DNA of 56,867 nucleotides, from NCBI GenBank assembly GCA_014885115.2, contig WKLE02004560.1, forward strand, positions 1-56,867, read 5' to 3'. The stretch comes from Asterionellopsis glacialis (lineage: Eukaryota > Bacillariophyta > Plagiogrammaphyceae > Rhaphoneidales > Asterionellopsidaceae). The notes beneath the pieces were generated by a model. That model was not told the DNA's origin. It saw nothing but the letters and a program-made list of their open reading frames with translations, and searched no databases. The position numbers and the translations under genes were made by a program. Below are positions 1 through 10,095 of this stretch, piece by piece. The first letter of the stretch is position 1. Each line of letters starts with the position of its first letter.

Positions 1-185
1 GCAAGGACCTAAATTTAGGTCAAACGGGTGAACATAAAAAATGTCTCCCACCTTGAGTGAAAATTCATGGGGAGTGCCATACTTTTCCACTCTGATGCAG
101 GTACAGGGGCTTATAATATACTCATAGGGTACCGTACCGGCACTAGTAGATCTAGCTAAAATCTATCCTATAGGTGTTTTACATG

Positions 186-1514
186 TTATTCTTCCGTGCA
201 AGCGTGCCCCTCCCTTTCAATGGTCGAATGTACGTACATGTTGACTGCAGACCTGGCAAAGTTTTCTAATGCAAATGATCTCCCTTGACTAGCAATTTTC
301 TCGCACTCCAAGTCATGTTCTTTTGCCCAACTTATCTTTTCGAACAAGTCGCTCAGGTCGTACTTGACAGGAACATAATGCACCCACGCAGTCATCTTGT
401 CCTCGTACCACTCTCTTGCCATGGAATCTTGTCGGAGGACACATGAATTGCTGAGGAGAGCGGGCTTCAGCAGTCCTGCATAAGAGTTACCCGAGATAGT
501 CACAATATATTTATTTCGTAGCACATCATCCCAGCTCTTCTTGTTGAAGGATGCGTCCAATAGACCTGTATTCCTTTCGTCTTGTTGGAAGGATATGATT
601 CTCTTCCTAGGGTGCATAAGATGCTGGTAGGGATCGGTCAAATTGAACTCTCTTGAATAAGCTGCCGCATATTCCCAATGGCCATTGTTGCTGCCATACC
701 AAACAGCCTTCGCCACCTTGTCTCTGTAATCAAAGGGATCAACGTGGCTGATCATCTTGTCAATTTCAGATTGACGCTGATTATGGTGGATGGGCAATGG
801 CGCAGAGCATCGACAACAAGGATTGGTCGCAATCCCTAACAAGCGCAGCCCTGTGAAACAACAAGCATGCTCCCTTGTGACTTTACACGTCACCTGATTT
901 CTCTTGAAAGGGGGTATGCCAGATTCAAACGGAGCAAATCCAGGTGTATCGACTGTGTCCAGGTCAAAGCAAGTTGAGCTGTTGAAATGTCCGTATTCGA
1001 GAACAGCTTCTTTGAGTCTGAGGATTAGGTTTGGCAAAACGCCTTCGCCATGGATGAGCACTGTGCCCCTCGAAGGCATTTTCAGGATTTGAACGGTGCC
1101 ATTTTTATTGATAATCATTGTGGCCATGGATGGCCTCTCTTTGATATGGGTGATATTGATTCGGTGAGATTTTGTATTTGGTGCTGCCGGCGATGCGGGC
1201 CTCTTGATATTACTAGCTGGACTAGTAGTCTTGTTGATCAGGTCGGAGAGGCGATCGTATTGTTGAGATGCAACCGCACCTTTGTATTTTTCTTCTTCTT
1301 GGACGGCGGGCTCCCGTCGTGATGACGAAACGGTGTTGTAGCCGTGTCGAACAAGGAATCCCAAGCAAAACGAAAGTAACACGGCGGGGAGATTAATTCG
1401 CAAGGAGCTGTTGGCGTGACCGTTGCGGCGATTGTCCTTGCGTTGCGTTAATTCCACGGCCTCGTCGTCATCGGAGACGGCATCGGTGTCCACGCGATAC
1501 TTGTCGGTGCTCAT
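186..1514 (-). CDS. CAP10/GT90-like glycosyltransferase, type II membrane protein
   Basis: Intact 442-aa ORF without introns, starting at an ATG at 1514. After a polar N-terminus there is one hydrophobic segment (about residues 40-57, LPAVLLSFCLGFLV), as expected for a Golgi/ER type II enzyme. The C-terminal half resembles the CAP10 / KDELC / POGLUT family (GT90): the run KYIVTISGNSYA, then LLSNSCVLRQ, WVHYVPVKYDLSDL and the closing helix with AKEHD. An earlier AVWYGSNNG stretch sits where the family has its FRGS-like loop. Members transfer sugars such as xylose or glucose to proteins or capsule glycans in the secretory pathway; the acceptor cannot be told here. G/C at third positions is higher than in most neighbours. 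Family assignment is fairly firm; substrate is unknown. Confidence 0.72.
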   Translation of the reverse strand: MSTDKYRVDTDAVSDDDEAVELTQRKDNRRNGHANSSLRINLPAVLLSFCLGFLVRHGYNTVSSSRREPAVQEEEKYKGAVASQQYDRLSDLINKTTSPASNIKRPASPAAPNTKSHRINITHIKERPSMATMIINKNGTVQILKMPSRGTVLIHGEGVLPNLILRLKEAVLEYGHFNSSTCFDLDTVDTPGFAPFESGIPPFKRNQVTCKVTREHACCFTGLRLLGIATNPCCRCSAPLPIHHNQRQSEIDKMISHVDPFDYRDKVAKAVWYGSNNGHWEYAAAYSREFNLTDPYQHLMHPRKRIISFQQDERNTGLLDASFNKKSWDDVLRNKYIVTISGNSYAGLLKPALLSNSCVLRQDSMAREWYEDKMTAWVHYVPVKYDLSDLFEKISWAKEHDLECEKIASQGRSFALENFARSAVNMYVHSTIEREGHACTEE

Positions 1515-2375
1515 CTTGCAATGTGCAAGCGACCCAACAATGTTATGTGGTGGCGATGGCTTGGTTCATCGCCGGGTGGTCGGTGGTCGGTGGTCGGCAC
1601 TACAACAGATTGCAACTCCTTGCTTTCGCAAAAATAAAAATATCGCAAAAGCACCGCCGGCGCGCAAAGTTTTCTGTGAAAAATCAAAGTGAGTTCACAC
1701 AACCAACGGAAAGCAGTAGAATCCGTCAGAGGTGTGAGTCGATTTGTACTGCATTTCAACGCATTGCAGACGCGATCTCTCATGGTAATAGGATTGCACG
1801 TCTGGGAGATGCACGATTATCAAAATTGATTCTAATTTACGGGGACAGTAACAAGATTTACAGGGAACTTGTACATGCGTCTAGTACAATTGGGTTAGTA
1901 CAGGTACTGTACCATGATTTGTAGCGAAGTACAGTAAAAGTATATCACTAAATATTTAAATATCCTCATGCCTGTCGTCATATTCTAATCCTTATATTGA
2001 ATTTTTTTCTTTTTTCTTTTTTTTCCCCCCTAATAAACGTGAGCTACTAATTTGATTACATGCCGGTAGCGGACAGTCAGTACCAGTAGCAACCGTTAAG
2101 AAACCTCTAATCCTTATATCACCATCGTAATATAATAATAGTCACTACTAAAAACTACAGAATGCCACCATCGATATATCAGGTTTTACGTGATTTTTAC
2201 GAATATTCACAATCACGAAGATCGAAGACGTATGTACCAAGAATAAAATCATTATCCGCCAATCTTTTGAAAGCCATTCTTTTGTACTGCACCACGTACC
2301 TAGAATTGGTACTCTACAAAAACAACATTGTGCAAGCACCATCATCATCAGGTAATTTTGTTGCAAGACTTCAAA
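1515..2375. other. Spacer between two diverging genes
   Basis: About 860 bp with no credible gene; short ORFs here have no recognisable content. It holds T-rich and C-rich runs near 2007-2030 and a cluster of GTAC-containing motifs at about 1884-1916 (TACAATTGGGTTAGTACAGG, then GTACTGTACCATG). It must contain the promoters of the CAP10-like gene (-) and the membrane protein gene (+), but no clear TATA box was found. Confidence 0.5.
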
Positions 2376-3834
2376 ATGAGTCAAAGTAACAACGACGACA
2401 ACAATAATGGTCATAACCGTCCGCGCCCATCAAGAGCGAGTAACTTTGGAAGTTCTATAAAGAATAGTTTGGTTGGCGTGAAGACTAGAATTTCAGAGAG
2501 TTCAAGCGAAATTCAGATTCATATTGAAGAAGCATATAATAATTTAGAAACAGATTTTGATTTGGATTATGAAGAGATTGACAAAATAGGAGACACTGAA
2601 CAATATGGGATTGATGAAGATGAAGATAATAACACCGACCAGATGAATAAACATTCATCAACATCAGAAGAATCGGTGATAGACACGATAAGGAAAAATA
2701 AACCTATTTTTAAAAAAGGTAGATTGATCGCAGGGGCGTTTCTTCTGGCTTCCTTGTCATACTTTGTTACTGCTCAATTTGTTAAAATCAAAGAATCACA
2801 TGCTAGCACCTTTTCTGGTCCAATGAAAGCGATTGTTATTGTGTTAGCAACAACATTGACCCTACAACCTATTCTAAAGATGATTCTTTATTTACTCAAG
2901 GTCAAAAAGATTGCTCAAACCAAGTTATCTAGGGCGAACATTGTAATATTTGCATATTACACAGATGGATTAGTAGTTTATACAAGCTTGCTTGTTACTC
3001 TCTTCCTAGGTTTTGATGTATACATTAAAGCTTGGAATATACTCTTTTTATGGAAATACTCTTTGGATGGTAAGTTGACGAACCTTCTTGAAAATAGTAT
3101 CATGACAAAAAATGTAGTCTTCTTCGGCGTATGCCGCCGCAACGTTGTTTATATCTAACTAAAGAGTTTCACATTATTTGACAATTTTATAATCAGTTGG
3201 AGTCTTCCTTTTATTTTGGTTCACTTTACCTACTAAATGGAAAGTCTTTCTTACAGTTCATCATACTTTTGCATTACTTTTGGTAGGAACATGGATTATT
3301 ATGCCTGGTGAGTTTGAATCGGGTATTTTAAGTGCATCAATAGTATGGTTCACATCGGACTTGTGGGGCAATTCTGGAGCTTTGTACCGTGTTGTTAAAC
3401 GAAATGTTTTATCAAAAAGGGACACCTTTACAGTGATAAAATTCGTGTTTGTGATGGAACGCACACACCGTATTGTGGCGTACATTTTGGGTTTTTCCTT
3501 GGTGAGCTACCCACTTTTAGCCAGATCATGGGTTGTTTTATTTTCAGCATTGTTTATGGATACATTAGATACCATTATGCAACTAAAGGGCTTGCAAAGT
3601 CGAGCACGGGCATTGGAGATGGTATCGGACCAACAACAAGGTGCTAATGATGATGATAGTGATTTAGAAAATGGTTCTACTCAGAAAGATTGTGATCCGC
3701 TTTCAAACGGACAACCAGATTTTTCAATTACTCGAAAGAGTTCAATGAGCAATTCGTTGGGGTCCACTAAATCTGATGAATTAGATCAAGATGATGACAA
3801 TAGCCATAGCGGCAAAGAAGAAGCCCAACAGTGA
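2376..3834 (+). CDS. Polytopic membrane protein resembling the TLC domain (two exons)
   Basis: Two exons, 2376-3069 and 3197-3834, join across a 127-nt intron (donor GTAAGT, acceptor ATCAG) to give 443 aa. The ATG at 2376 (MSQSNNDD) is preferred because the longer frame upstream opens only with a TTG. Residues 1-115 are acidic and Asn-rich. From about residue 117 there are several hydrophobic helices (LIAGAFLLASLSYFV, AIVIVLATTLTL, a segment across the splice site DVGVFLLFWF, and FALLLVGTWIIM). A His-His pair at about residues 253-254 followed by GEFESGILSAS is reminiscent of the TLC (TRAM/LAG1/CLN8) fold, in which His and Glu positions are conserved. The C-terminus is a polar Ser/Asp-rich tail. 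Ceramide synthase activity is not claimed; it could also be an unrelated lipid-related membrane protein. Confidence 0.62.
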
Positions 3835-4269
3835 AACACCATAAATGACCTTTGTGGTCCATTATTTGGCAAGTAGGTAGGGAAATGAATGTAAAATTGT
3901 TATACGTACTACACCCTACTTTCGGTTTTTCACTTTCGTGAATGATGATATGACCGTGGATGTATATCATGTGTTCTTTGTTTGAATCGTGCAAAACCCA
4001 TATGTTACTTTGTATTTTTCGAGCCTACTATACGTCAACAACACATCATGATATTACATCATTTCCGGGTACTATGTACTCGTATCGCGCATTGTTCTTT
4101 GGTTTGTCTGGTAACAATGCCAGTTTCATGGAACGTGTGGAAAACTAAGAAACCAAAGACATTCTTCGAAAGTCTAATAAGCGTTTTTTGCATTGTTAGA
4201 AAGCAAGATTTTCGTGATCAAGTTGGGTGTTACTATGTTTATTACACCATTTTACTGATATAAAGGCTT
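3835..4269. terminator. Convergent 3' spacer
   Basis: About 435 bp between the stop codons of two converging genes. AT-rich, with short ORFs only. It should carry the 3' untranslated regions and poly(A) signals of both genes; no discrete signal was identified. Confidence 0.4.
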
Positions 4270-6111
4270 TCAATGAGTTCCTGTAGCTGGTAAACCCAAT
4301 AATTGTTTCACAATGTCATATAATACAAGTTGGGAGGTAATGATTGCACCAACATGAACAAATCGTGCTGACAGACCTGTAAAGAACCCACCAATACCTC
4401 TTGTATTGAAAATATTTGCTACAACTTGAGGAAAACCATTTTCGCTGGCAGTAGCAATAGTAGCAACATTACCATCACTCCCACTACTTGCCTGTTGTTG
4501 TTGTCCCTGTTTGTAGGTAGCCGTTAATACAACATCACCTGGATGACTAGATATACATGATAATATAGATGCTAGGAATGCTGCACCAATTGAAACTTCA
4601 TATTTGACATCTGATGCTGCAAAGTTAGCATTTGCAGCAAATCCATACAATAATCCTGCAAACATATCAAATGAGACTTGCTTGGAAAATGTCTATATTG
4701 TGAAATACATAAAGTGTAAAAGAAGTGCATCCACATGTTAGAGTCATCGAACAAACACACCAAACGAACATTATTAAACTGTAGAGCACTGGAAATCGTA
4801 CAGCAGGCCATGTACGCAACAACACGACGCATCTGTATAACCAGTTTTGCAGTACGACTACATCCCGTCGATGAACCCAATGCAGTACTTACATACGGAA
4901 CTTGTTTGGAAAGCATAGCGGGCATTCCTTTAAAAATATTTAAAATACCTTCTTCATCAATTAAACGTTGAAGACCAGAAAGCTGTGATAATAATAATTA
5001 TATTCATATGTTGATCAAAATAAAACGAGAAAAACGATACGAATCAAACAACACCATGATTGATTAGTTTTCGTTGGAAATGTTCAGAAAGAGACAAATT
5101 CAGCAACCAACCACGGCTCGACGGACGTGTCTTGTGTGTTATTTATTGTGGAGGACTTACCAATCCAGTAGCAAATGTTGGATCTGTGACTAAACGTATT
5201 CTTGTTTTTTCCATTGGACATAACATGAGACTTGCAACAGCACCTGCTACTACACTGGCCAATAGGTAGGCTGCCGCCGGACTGGACCCCCCACTTTGAC
5301 CAAATAACAGCAAGGCAAATTGTGGTTTGAGTGATTCGTATAAACCAAATTTCATGGCACCTTCTAATCCATATCCAACAACTGTGGGTCCTAATCCACC
5401 CAATAAGGCCGATAGTCCATCTTGTTCTATAATGGAAGTTGTGGATAATAACAACCCTTTGTTTTGGTATACTTCCGGTTCGGCTTGCATGCGTGTTTTC
5501 ACAACATCAATGGGAGTTGTGACACCATGACTTGCTGCCGCACAAAGTCCACCTGATACAAAGTATCGTGGATCAGCATCGGGTATAGGATTGGGTATCT
5601 TGAGAGCTATGTTATCTACAGGATGATCAATGGCCCATGCTGTAGTAGCACTATCGATGAAGCCACCACCATCATGATGAGGCAAAAGTAATGGAAGAAC
5701 AAATACGGCTGTACATACAATAGCTGAATATTGAAGTATCGTTTTGGTAGTTTGCAAATAATCCAGTTCATAATTCCTTTCCTGAAATGTTCTTGTTTCT
5801 GCTGTTGCTTTATCTGGATCCGTGACATGCTTACTGGTTGCCGTTTTCAGTTTCACTATGTTGTTGTTGCTGTTGCTGTCATCGGTTGATAATAATAATT
5901 TGAAAGTTCCTTCATTGAGACTATTTCTTGATGAAGACATGAAGGACCATTTTAGATTGTCATTTCGATTTTTGAATGTTGACATGGTGGATATTTTGGA
6001 TAAGGATGGTGACAAAAATGCAGCTTTAGTGAATGGCATTTGCTCGAGGAGGAGGAGGAGTAGAAGCGGTACACACATCAGTGTCGGTAATGCCACCTGA
6101 ATCTTCATCAT
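4270..6111 (-). CDS. Mitochondrial-carrier-family phosphate carrier with plastid-type presequence (three exons)
   Basis: Exons on the minus strand are 6111-5161, 4982-4893 and 4692-4270; all introns are phase 0 and GT-AG, giving 487 aa. Three carrier repeats are visible: TTPIDVVKTRMQ (repeat 1), CPMEKTRIR (repeat 2) and SSHPGDVVLTATY (repeat 3). The spliced junctions restore GMPAMLSKQVPY then TFSKQVSFD, and GAIITSQLVLYDIVKQ closes the protein. This pattern (GLEGAMKFGLYE, KQVPY, SHP) is closest to the phosphate carrier branch (SLC25A3/PiC). The N-terminus is unusual: hydrophobic residues 4-22, then TKAAFLSP with Phe at about residue 32. A signal peptide followed by an Ala-Phe site is the known heterokont plastid signal (ASAFAP type), so the protein may sit in a plastid membrane. 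Location is inferred. The gene is head-to-head with a translocator gene. Confidence 0.82.
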
Positions 6112-6674
6112 GGTTGAATATAGTATTATTGTTTTATATGTTTATTCCCAACAACTTTTCTTTTCTCGTAACAGATGTGAGCTAGAAAAAGAGTGTCGTT
6201 TGTAGCTTTTTCAACCGATATCAGCTGAGAAGACACGAAATGAAATGACACGGACAGTTTTGAAGTGTTAGTGCATCATTGAAGAACGATGATTACCTCT
6301 ATGCTAAAGCGAACCACACTACAGAGAAACGCCGACACTTTTCTTCTTTGGATTTTGGTTTTTTGATGCATGCCACCACGTTTGTCTTTTATACGCGTAG
6401 CTATGGTGCGCGAAGAATCTTTGGATGAGAGGGATGACTCGGTCGACTAAAAGAAATAATATTTAAAAATGACATACCTGTTGAAAAATGTGACAGTTGC
6501 ATGGGCAAAAAGAGTTGCGAGAGTCAACAACGACAATGCAGTGGCGTCTCATGCGGTGCAGATTGTAGACATATTATTCTCTAGAGAAAGAATATAAAAT
6601 AGGACTTACCACAAGCTATAAAATGTAGTGATCTTGCGATACTCTCTCCAGAAAGGCCCCAAAAATAAACAAAA
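6112..6674. promoter_or_regulatory. Shared divergent promoter of phosphate carrier and translocator genes
   Basis: A 563-bp spacer between two start codons pointing away from each other. Close to the plus-strand gene are a palindrome TTCTCTAGAGAA (6577-6588) and an AATATAAAAT box (6591-6600), about 75 bp before the ATG. Near the minus-strand gene the sequence TTTTATATG (6133-6141) could serve as a TATA-like element on the other strand. The boxes are visible; promoter function is inferred. Confidence 0.5.
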
Positions 6675-8228
6675 ATGGTATCAATTCCAAGGTCAACTGG
6701 TAAAACGTTACCGATCATTTTCCTTTGGTATTTAACAAATGGATTAAATTCCGTCTGTGTACATCAATTTCTAAAGAACTTTAAAAGCAGTAATCATGGC
6801 AACCATAATGTTGACAATGATCATGAAGGAATTGATGACTATGATAAGAATTCTACTACTTTGAGTAGTACTAATCCATTACTCTTACATTTTTCAGGTT
6901 GGATAGCGGTTGTGCTTGTGACAACACTTCAATTATTCATGGGAACATTCATAGCATTTGTAGGGTTATTGGGTTGTTCTGCATTTGAAACAGTTATTAA
7001 TTCAAATACAGTGAACAACAATGATAAGAAAAGAAGACCCTTACGAACAGCTATACGTGAAATGAGAAATGTCTTGTCATTCCAACAATTATTCGACAAC
7101 AATAATGTTTTGAATTTGGTTCATGCTTCAGGATCCTTCTTTACAACGTTGGGCATATATTATGGATCAGCAACTCTTGTACAAGTTATCAAATTATTGG
7201 AACCATTTGAAACATTAGTATTAGCAGAATGTGTTTTGCCATCGTGGTGGGGACGTGCCAAGTGGACAAACATAACATCCGGTATAGTCATGTCCATGTC
7301 CATTGTGGTTTTATCCTCGGTATCGTTGGTATTTGCAACAACCAACAATACTACCAAAAAGAAGACGTCGGAAAAGCTAATACACTTTAGTATCCTTGCA
7401 TCCTTGGCAAGTGGATGCACATTGTCATTACGTAATGTGTTACTGAAATCAACGAAAACAACAACAACAACAAAAGCAGCAGCATCACTTCCACAAGGAC
7501 AAGATGGAACAATATCACCAATAGCAGCCCCAACATCACAAGAACTAAATGCCAACAACAAAAGTGTGGAAAAGGACTTATCTAAATTTCAAACACAACT
7601 TTTAAAGTTTGGAACATTATCATTCATGTCGGGGTTATGGAATAGTTTATTTTTGGCAGTGCTGGTGACACTATGTGGTGATTGGAAAAACTTACATACC
7701 GTGAACACATCTTTGAAATTACTTTCCTTTCAGTCTATTGTGTATCATCCATTGTACAATTTCTTCTCGATTGTAACATTAGATTCGACCACCGTCTTGA
7801 CCCATTCCTTATTGAATGTAGGGAAACGGATATGGTCTGTATGTATGTCAATTTATTACTTTCGTGAAACATGCACATGGCAGGTTGTAGTCAGTATGAC
7901 CATGGCATTGGTAGGTGGTATATGGTATACTATGGAAAAAGAAAAAGTTAAACGACACCATCCTACAAAATTCCAACAGCATCGTGACAGTAACGGTAGT
8001 GATAGTGACCGAGTTCCCCAACTTGAACCATTACTTTTGGATGATAAGATGGAGGGACACGATCCTCAAGGTCACAACACTATGAGTAGTACTGCTACTA
8101 CTACTGCGATTGAAAGTTTAAATACAATGAATGATAAAGATGATGCAAAAATTGGAAGGCATGCAGTATATGCACAAAGTGGCAGTCATCAAAGACGACC
8201 CCAACAACCACCACGGCAGGAGGTATAG
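6675..8228 (+). CDS. Triose-phosphate / nucleotide-sugar translocator family membrane protein
   Basis: Intact 517-aa ORF starting at ATG 6675 (context AAAAATGG). It shows the drug/metabolite transporter fold of the TPT branch (SLC35-like): FLWYLTNGLNSVCVHQFLK at the start, VIKLLEPFETLVLAE in the middle, then HPLYNFFSIVTLDSTT, THSLLNVGKR and IYYFRETCTWQ, which match the conserved second half of plastid phosphate translocators. About ten hydrophobic helices are visible, with Asn/Lys/Thr-rich loops between and a polar C-terminal tail. No signal peptide is seen. Diatom homologues without one occur in the outer plastid membranes, but Golgi nucleotide-sugar transport is also possible. The last 60 bp of the gene are repeated at about 9830-9885. 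Confidence 0.78.
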   Translation: MVSIPRSTGKTLPIIFLWYLTNGLNSVCVHQFLKNFKSSNHGNHNVDNDHEGIDDYDKNSTTLSSTNPLLLHFSGWIAVVLVTTLQLFMGTFIAFVGLLGCSAFETVINSNTVNNNDKKRRPLRTAIREMRNVLSFQQLFDNNNVLNLVHASGSFFTTLGIYYGSATLVQVIKLLEPFETLVLAECVLPSWWGRAKWTNITSGIVMSMSIVVLSSVSLVFATTNNTTKKKTSEKLIHFSILASLASGCTLSLRNVLLKSTKTTTTTKAAASLPQGQDGTISPIAAPTSQELNANNKSVEKDLSKFQTQLLKFGTLSFMSGLWNSLFLAVLVTLCGDWKNLHTVNTSLKLLSFQSIVYHPLYNFFSIVTLDSTTVLTHSLLNVGKRIWSVCMSIYYFRETCTWQVVVSMTMALVGGIWYTMEKEKVKRHHPTKFQQHRDSNGSDSDRVPQLEPLLLDDKMEGHDPQGHNTMSSTATTTAIESLNTMNDKDDAKIGRHAVYAQSGSHQRRPQQPPRQEV

Positions 8229-8586
8229 ACAAAGACTTGTTCTGTTGATATGACATTTTTTAAACAACTTAACAACATTTAGTGGTAGTTGACGTTTGAA
8301 TAAGTTGTAAATATGTGCGAATCGTTTCAAATTTGATCCACGCCAAAATTTGAAAATGTTTTGCGCCAATGAAATCGTGGGAGTCAAATTTGCTCGAAAA
8401 CGCCATGCTTGCTCTTTTCGTGTGCTAAAAGCATGCTATGTTACTCTTACGTTTTAGGCTTCAACTGATGGAATAAGAAAAAGAAACGGGTAAAATCCAG
8501 GTTACAGCCATCCCCGTCGAGAGTGGACAAAACATGGTCAGGTAGAAGTGACCTTGTTTTGACTTCGTAGGCAGCCACGGTACCAT
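8229..8586. other. Spacer at the left edge of an inserted segment
   Basis: About 360 bp with no gene. The sequence just after the translocator stop codon (to about 8245) is the end of a block repeated 1.65 kb downstream. The remainder is AT-rich up to about 8450, then more GC-balanced toward the ORF that begins at 8587. Confidence 0.4.
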
Positions 8587-9721
8587 ATGGCCTCTAGAGA
8601 TGCTGCTAAAGAAGCAGGTCTACATATACCGATAGTGCAGGCCATGAACTTAGAGGACAAACAGAGCACCAAAGGTTCTGGTGTAGGCAAACCAAAAAGA
8701 AACAAGAAACAAAAGTCGGAAAATTTGCAAACAGAAAACACGGAGGGGGCTGTCATGAAAGCCAAAAAGGTCAAACAGAACCGGGTCGAGAAGAATTCTA
8801 GTAGCTCGAAAGTTGATACTTCCACGGCTGTATGTGGAAAAGGTAGTGAACCATCAGGCCAACTGCGGAATGAAGGCCCTGGTGTGTGCAAAGCAAAAAA
8901 AAAACAAGAAACAAAAGTCGAAGAATTCGCAAACAGAAAACACGGAGGGGGGGGTGAAGATGCTTTATTGGCACATTCCTATCATAAATTTCCAACTTAT
9001 CCTTAAAAAAGGGACACCAGAAGCAGAATGTTCCAATGAAGGCAAACCAAAAGTAAGTAAACGACGTCATAATTCATCTTTTGCTAGGATGTCAGGGAGA
9101 GTCGAAAGTGGGTACATCGCAAACAAGCGGAAGAAGGCGGGTAGACTGAAGGCAGACAGAAAAGGACGAAATTTAGACCGCATCGTCCAAAAGTACAATC
9201 CTCCAGCAATTGTTTCGAATCACGTAGAGCAACGATACCGAGAGCGTGGTTCGTGCACCATACCAGTCTACAAAGAATGGCAGAATGCCTCGGGGAGAAG
9301 AGCAAGAATAGTCGTTACAGATCTTCCTTTCGACTTCAACTACTACGCTTTCGACTTCAACTACTACGCTAACACCAAAAAGGCACGGGACGTGCTCTTG
9401 TTGGAGGCAAAAAGGAAGAATATATCAGCTAGGCAATCATGCCTTCCAAGGAACCAATTTTCAAAAGGAGAAGGCCGTATCCTCAAGGCAACAAAGAAAG
9501 TCGTAAACCGGGTTGATTCCAATAATCGTTTAGAACGACGGGAAAAGTCATATAAGAAGGCTGGATGCTTGCCATCAGATCCGCATTTTTTTCTGAGACC
9601 TCAGAAGAAGGTCCGGGCTACCCAAAAGAAGCAAAAGAAGATTCGTCTTCAGGGCATACAGAAAAAGCCGAAAAGCAGCCAGGAGAAAAAGGGAAATAAG
9701 AAAGCAAAGAAACAGAGGTGA
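8587..9721 (+). CDS. Lysine-rich protein of unknown function, frame-disrupted or spliced
   Basis: Two overlapping frames make one locus: 8587-9006 (ATG start, MASRDAAKEAG) and a frame open to 9721 whose informative part begins near 8890. A stretch of about 70 bp (around 8690-8760) is repeated about 202 bp later (around 8890-8960). As 202 is not a multiple of 3, the frame changes, yet both copies read KKQKSENLQTENTEG-like peptides, one in each frame. So either a small intron lies between them (a GTATGTG donor-like site is at 8830) or the gene has a frameshift. The product is very basic (KKVRATQKKQKK, KGNKKAKKQR) and may be nuclear. A 21-bp tandem repeat (9329-9349, 9350-9370) duplicates the peptide FDFNYYA. 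No known family was recognised. Base composition is richer in G/C than the flanking genes. Confidence 0.45.
9329..9370 (+). repeat. Perfect 21-bp tandem duplication inside the Lys-rich ORF
   Basis: TTCGACTTCAACTACTACGC plus T occurs twice in a row and adds seven residues (FDFNYYA) in frame. The identical copies suggest a recent event. Confidence 0.9.
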
Positions 9722-10095
9722 TCAGCTCGCCGACAGGAGAAGAAACGTCAATGGGGTTGAGACACATAATAGACTATGAATAATTCTTGCTTCATGTCAG
9801 TTACCACACATTAAGCATACATACACAGTAGCAGTCATCAAAAACGACCCCAACAACAACCGCGGCAAGAGGTATAGACACAGGTTCTATCTTTAGAGAT
9901 GATAACTTATTAATGTTTTAGATTGTATATCAAAGATACTTGTACTCTATGAAACGACATGTAATTATACATGAATTGGCATTTGACGTTCAAATTTTAT
10001 CTTTCCTCCGTCCGCACTATTGCCATTCTCTCTTTTAAAACTGAATTTACAACCTTGTTTTTCCTTTTGTCTCGTATATTGTTAAGGGTATTTCA
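9722..10095. other. Spacer containing a second copy of the translocator gene end
   Basis: About 370 bp without a gene. Bases 9830-9885 (GCAGTCATCAAAAACGACCC, then CAAGAGGTATAGACA) align closely with 8180-8242, which encodes the last residues and stop of the translocator gene. The rest is AT-rich 3' flanking DNA for the converging methyltransferase gene. Confidence 0.6.

Noticed and set aside
1523..1924. 133-aa frame in the spacer after the CAP10-like gene
   Set aside because: No recognisable content and overlaps the expected promoter and leader of the minus-strand gene.
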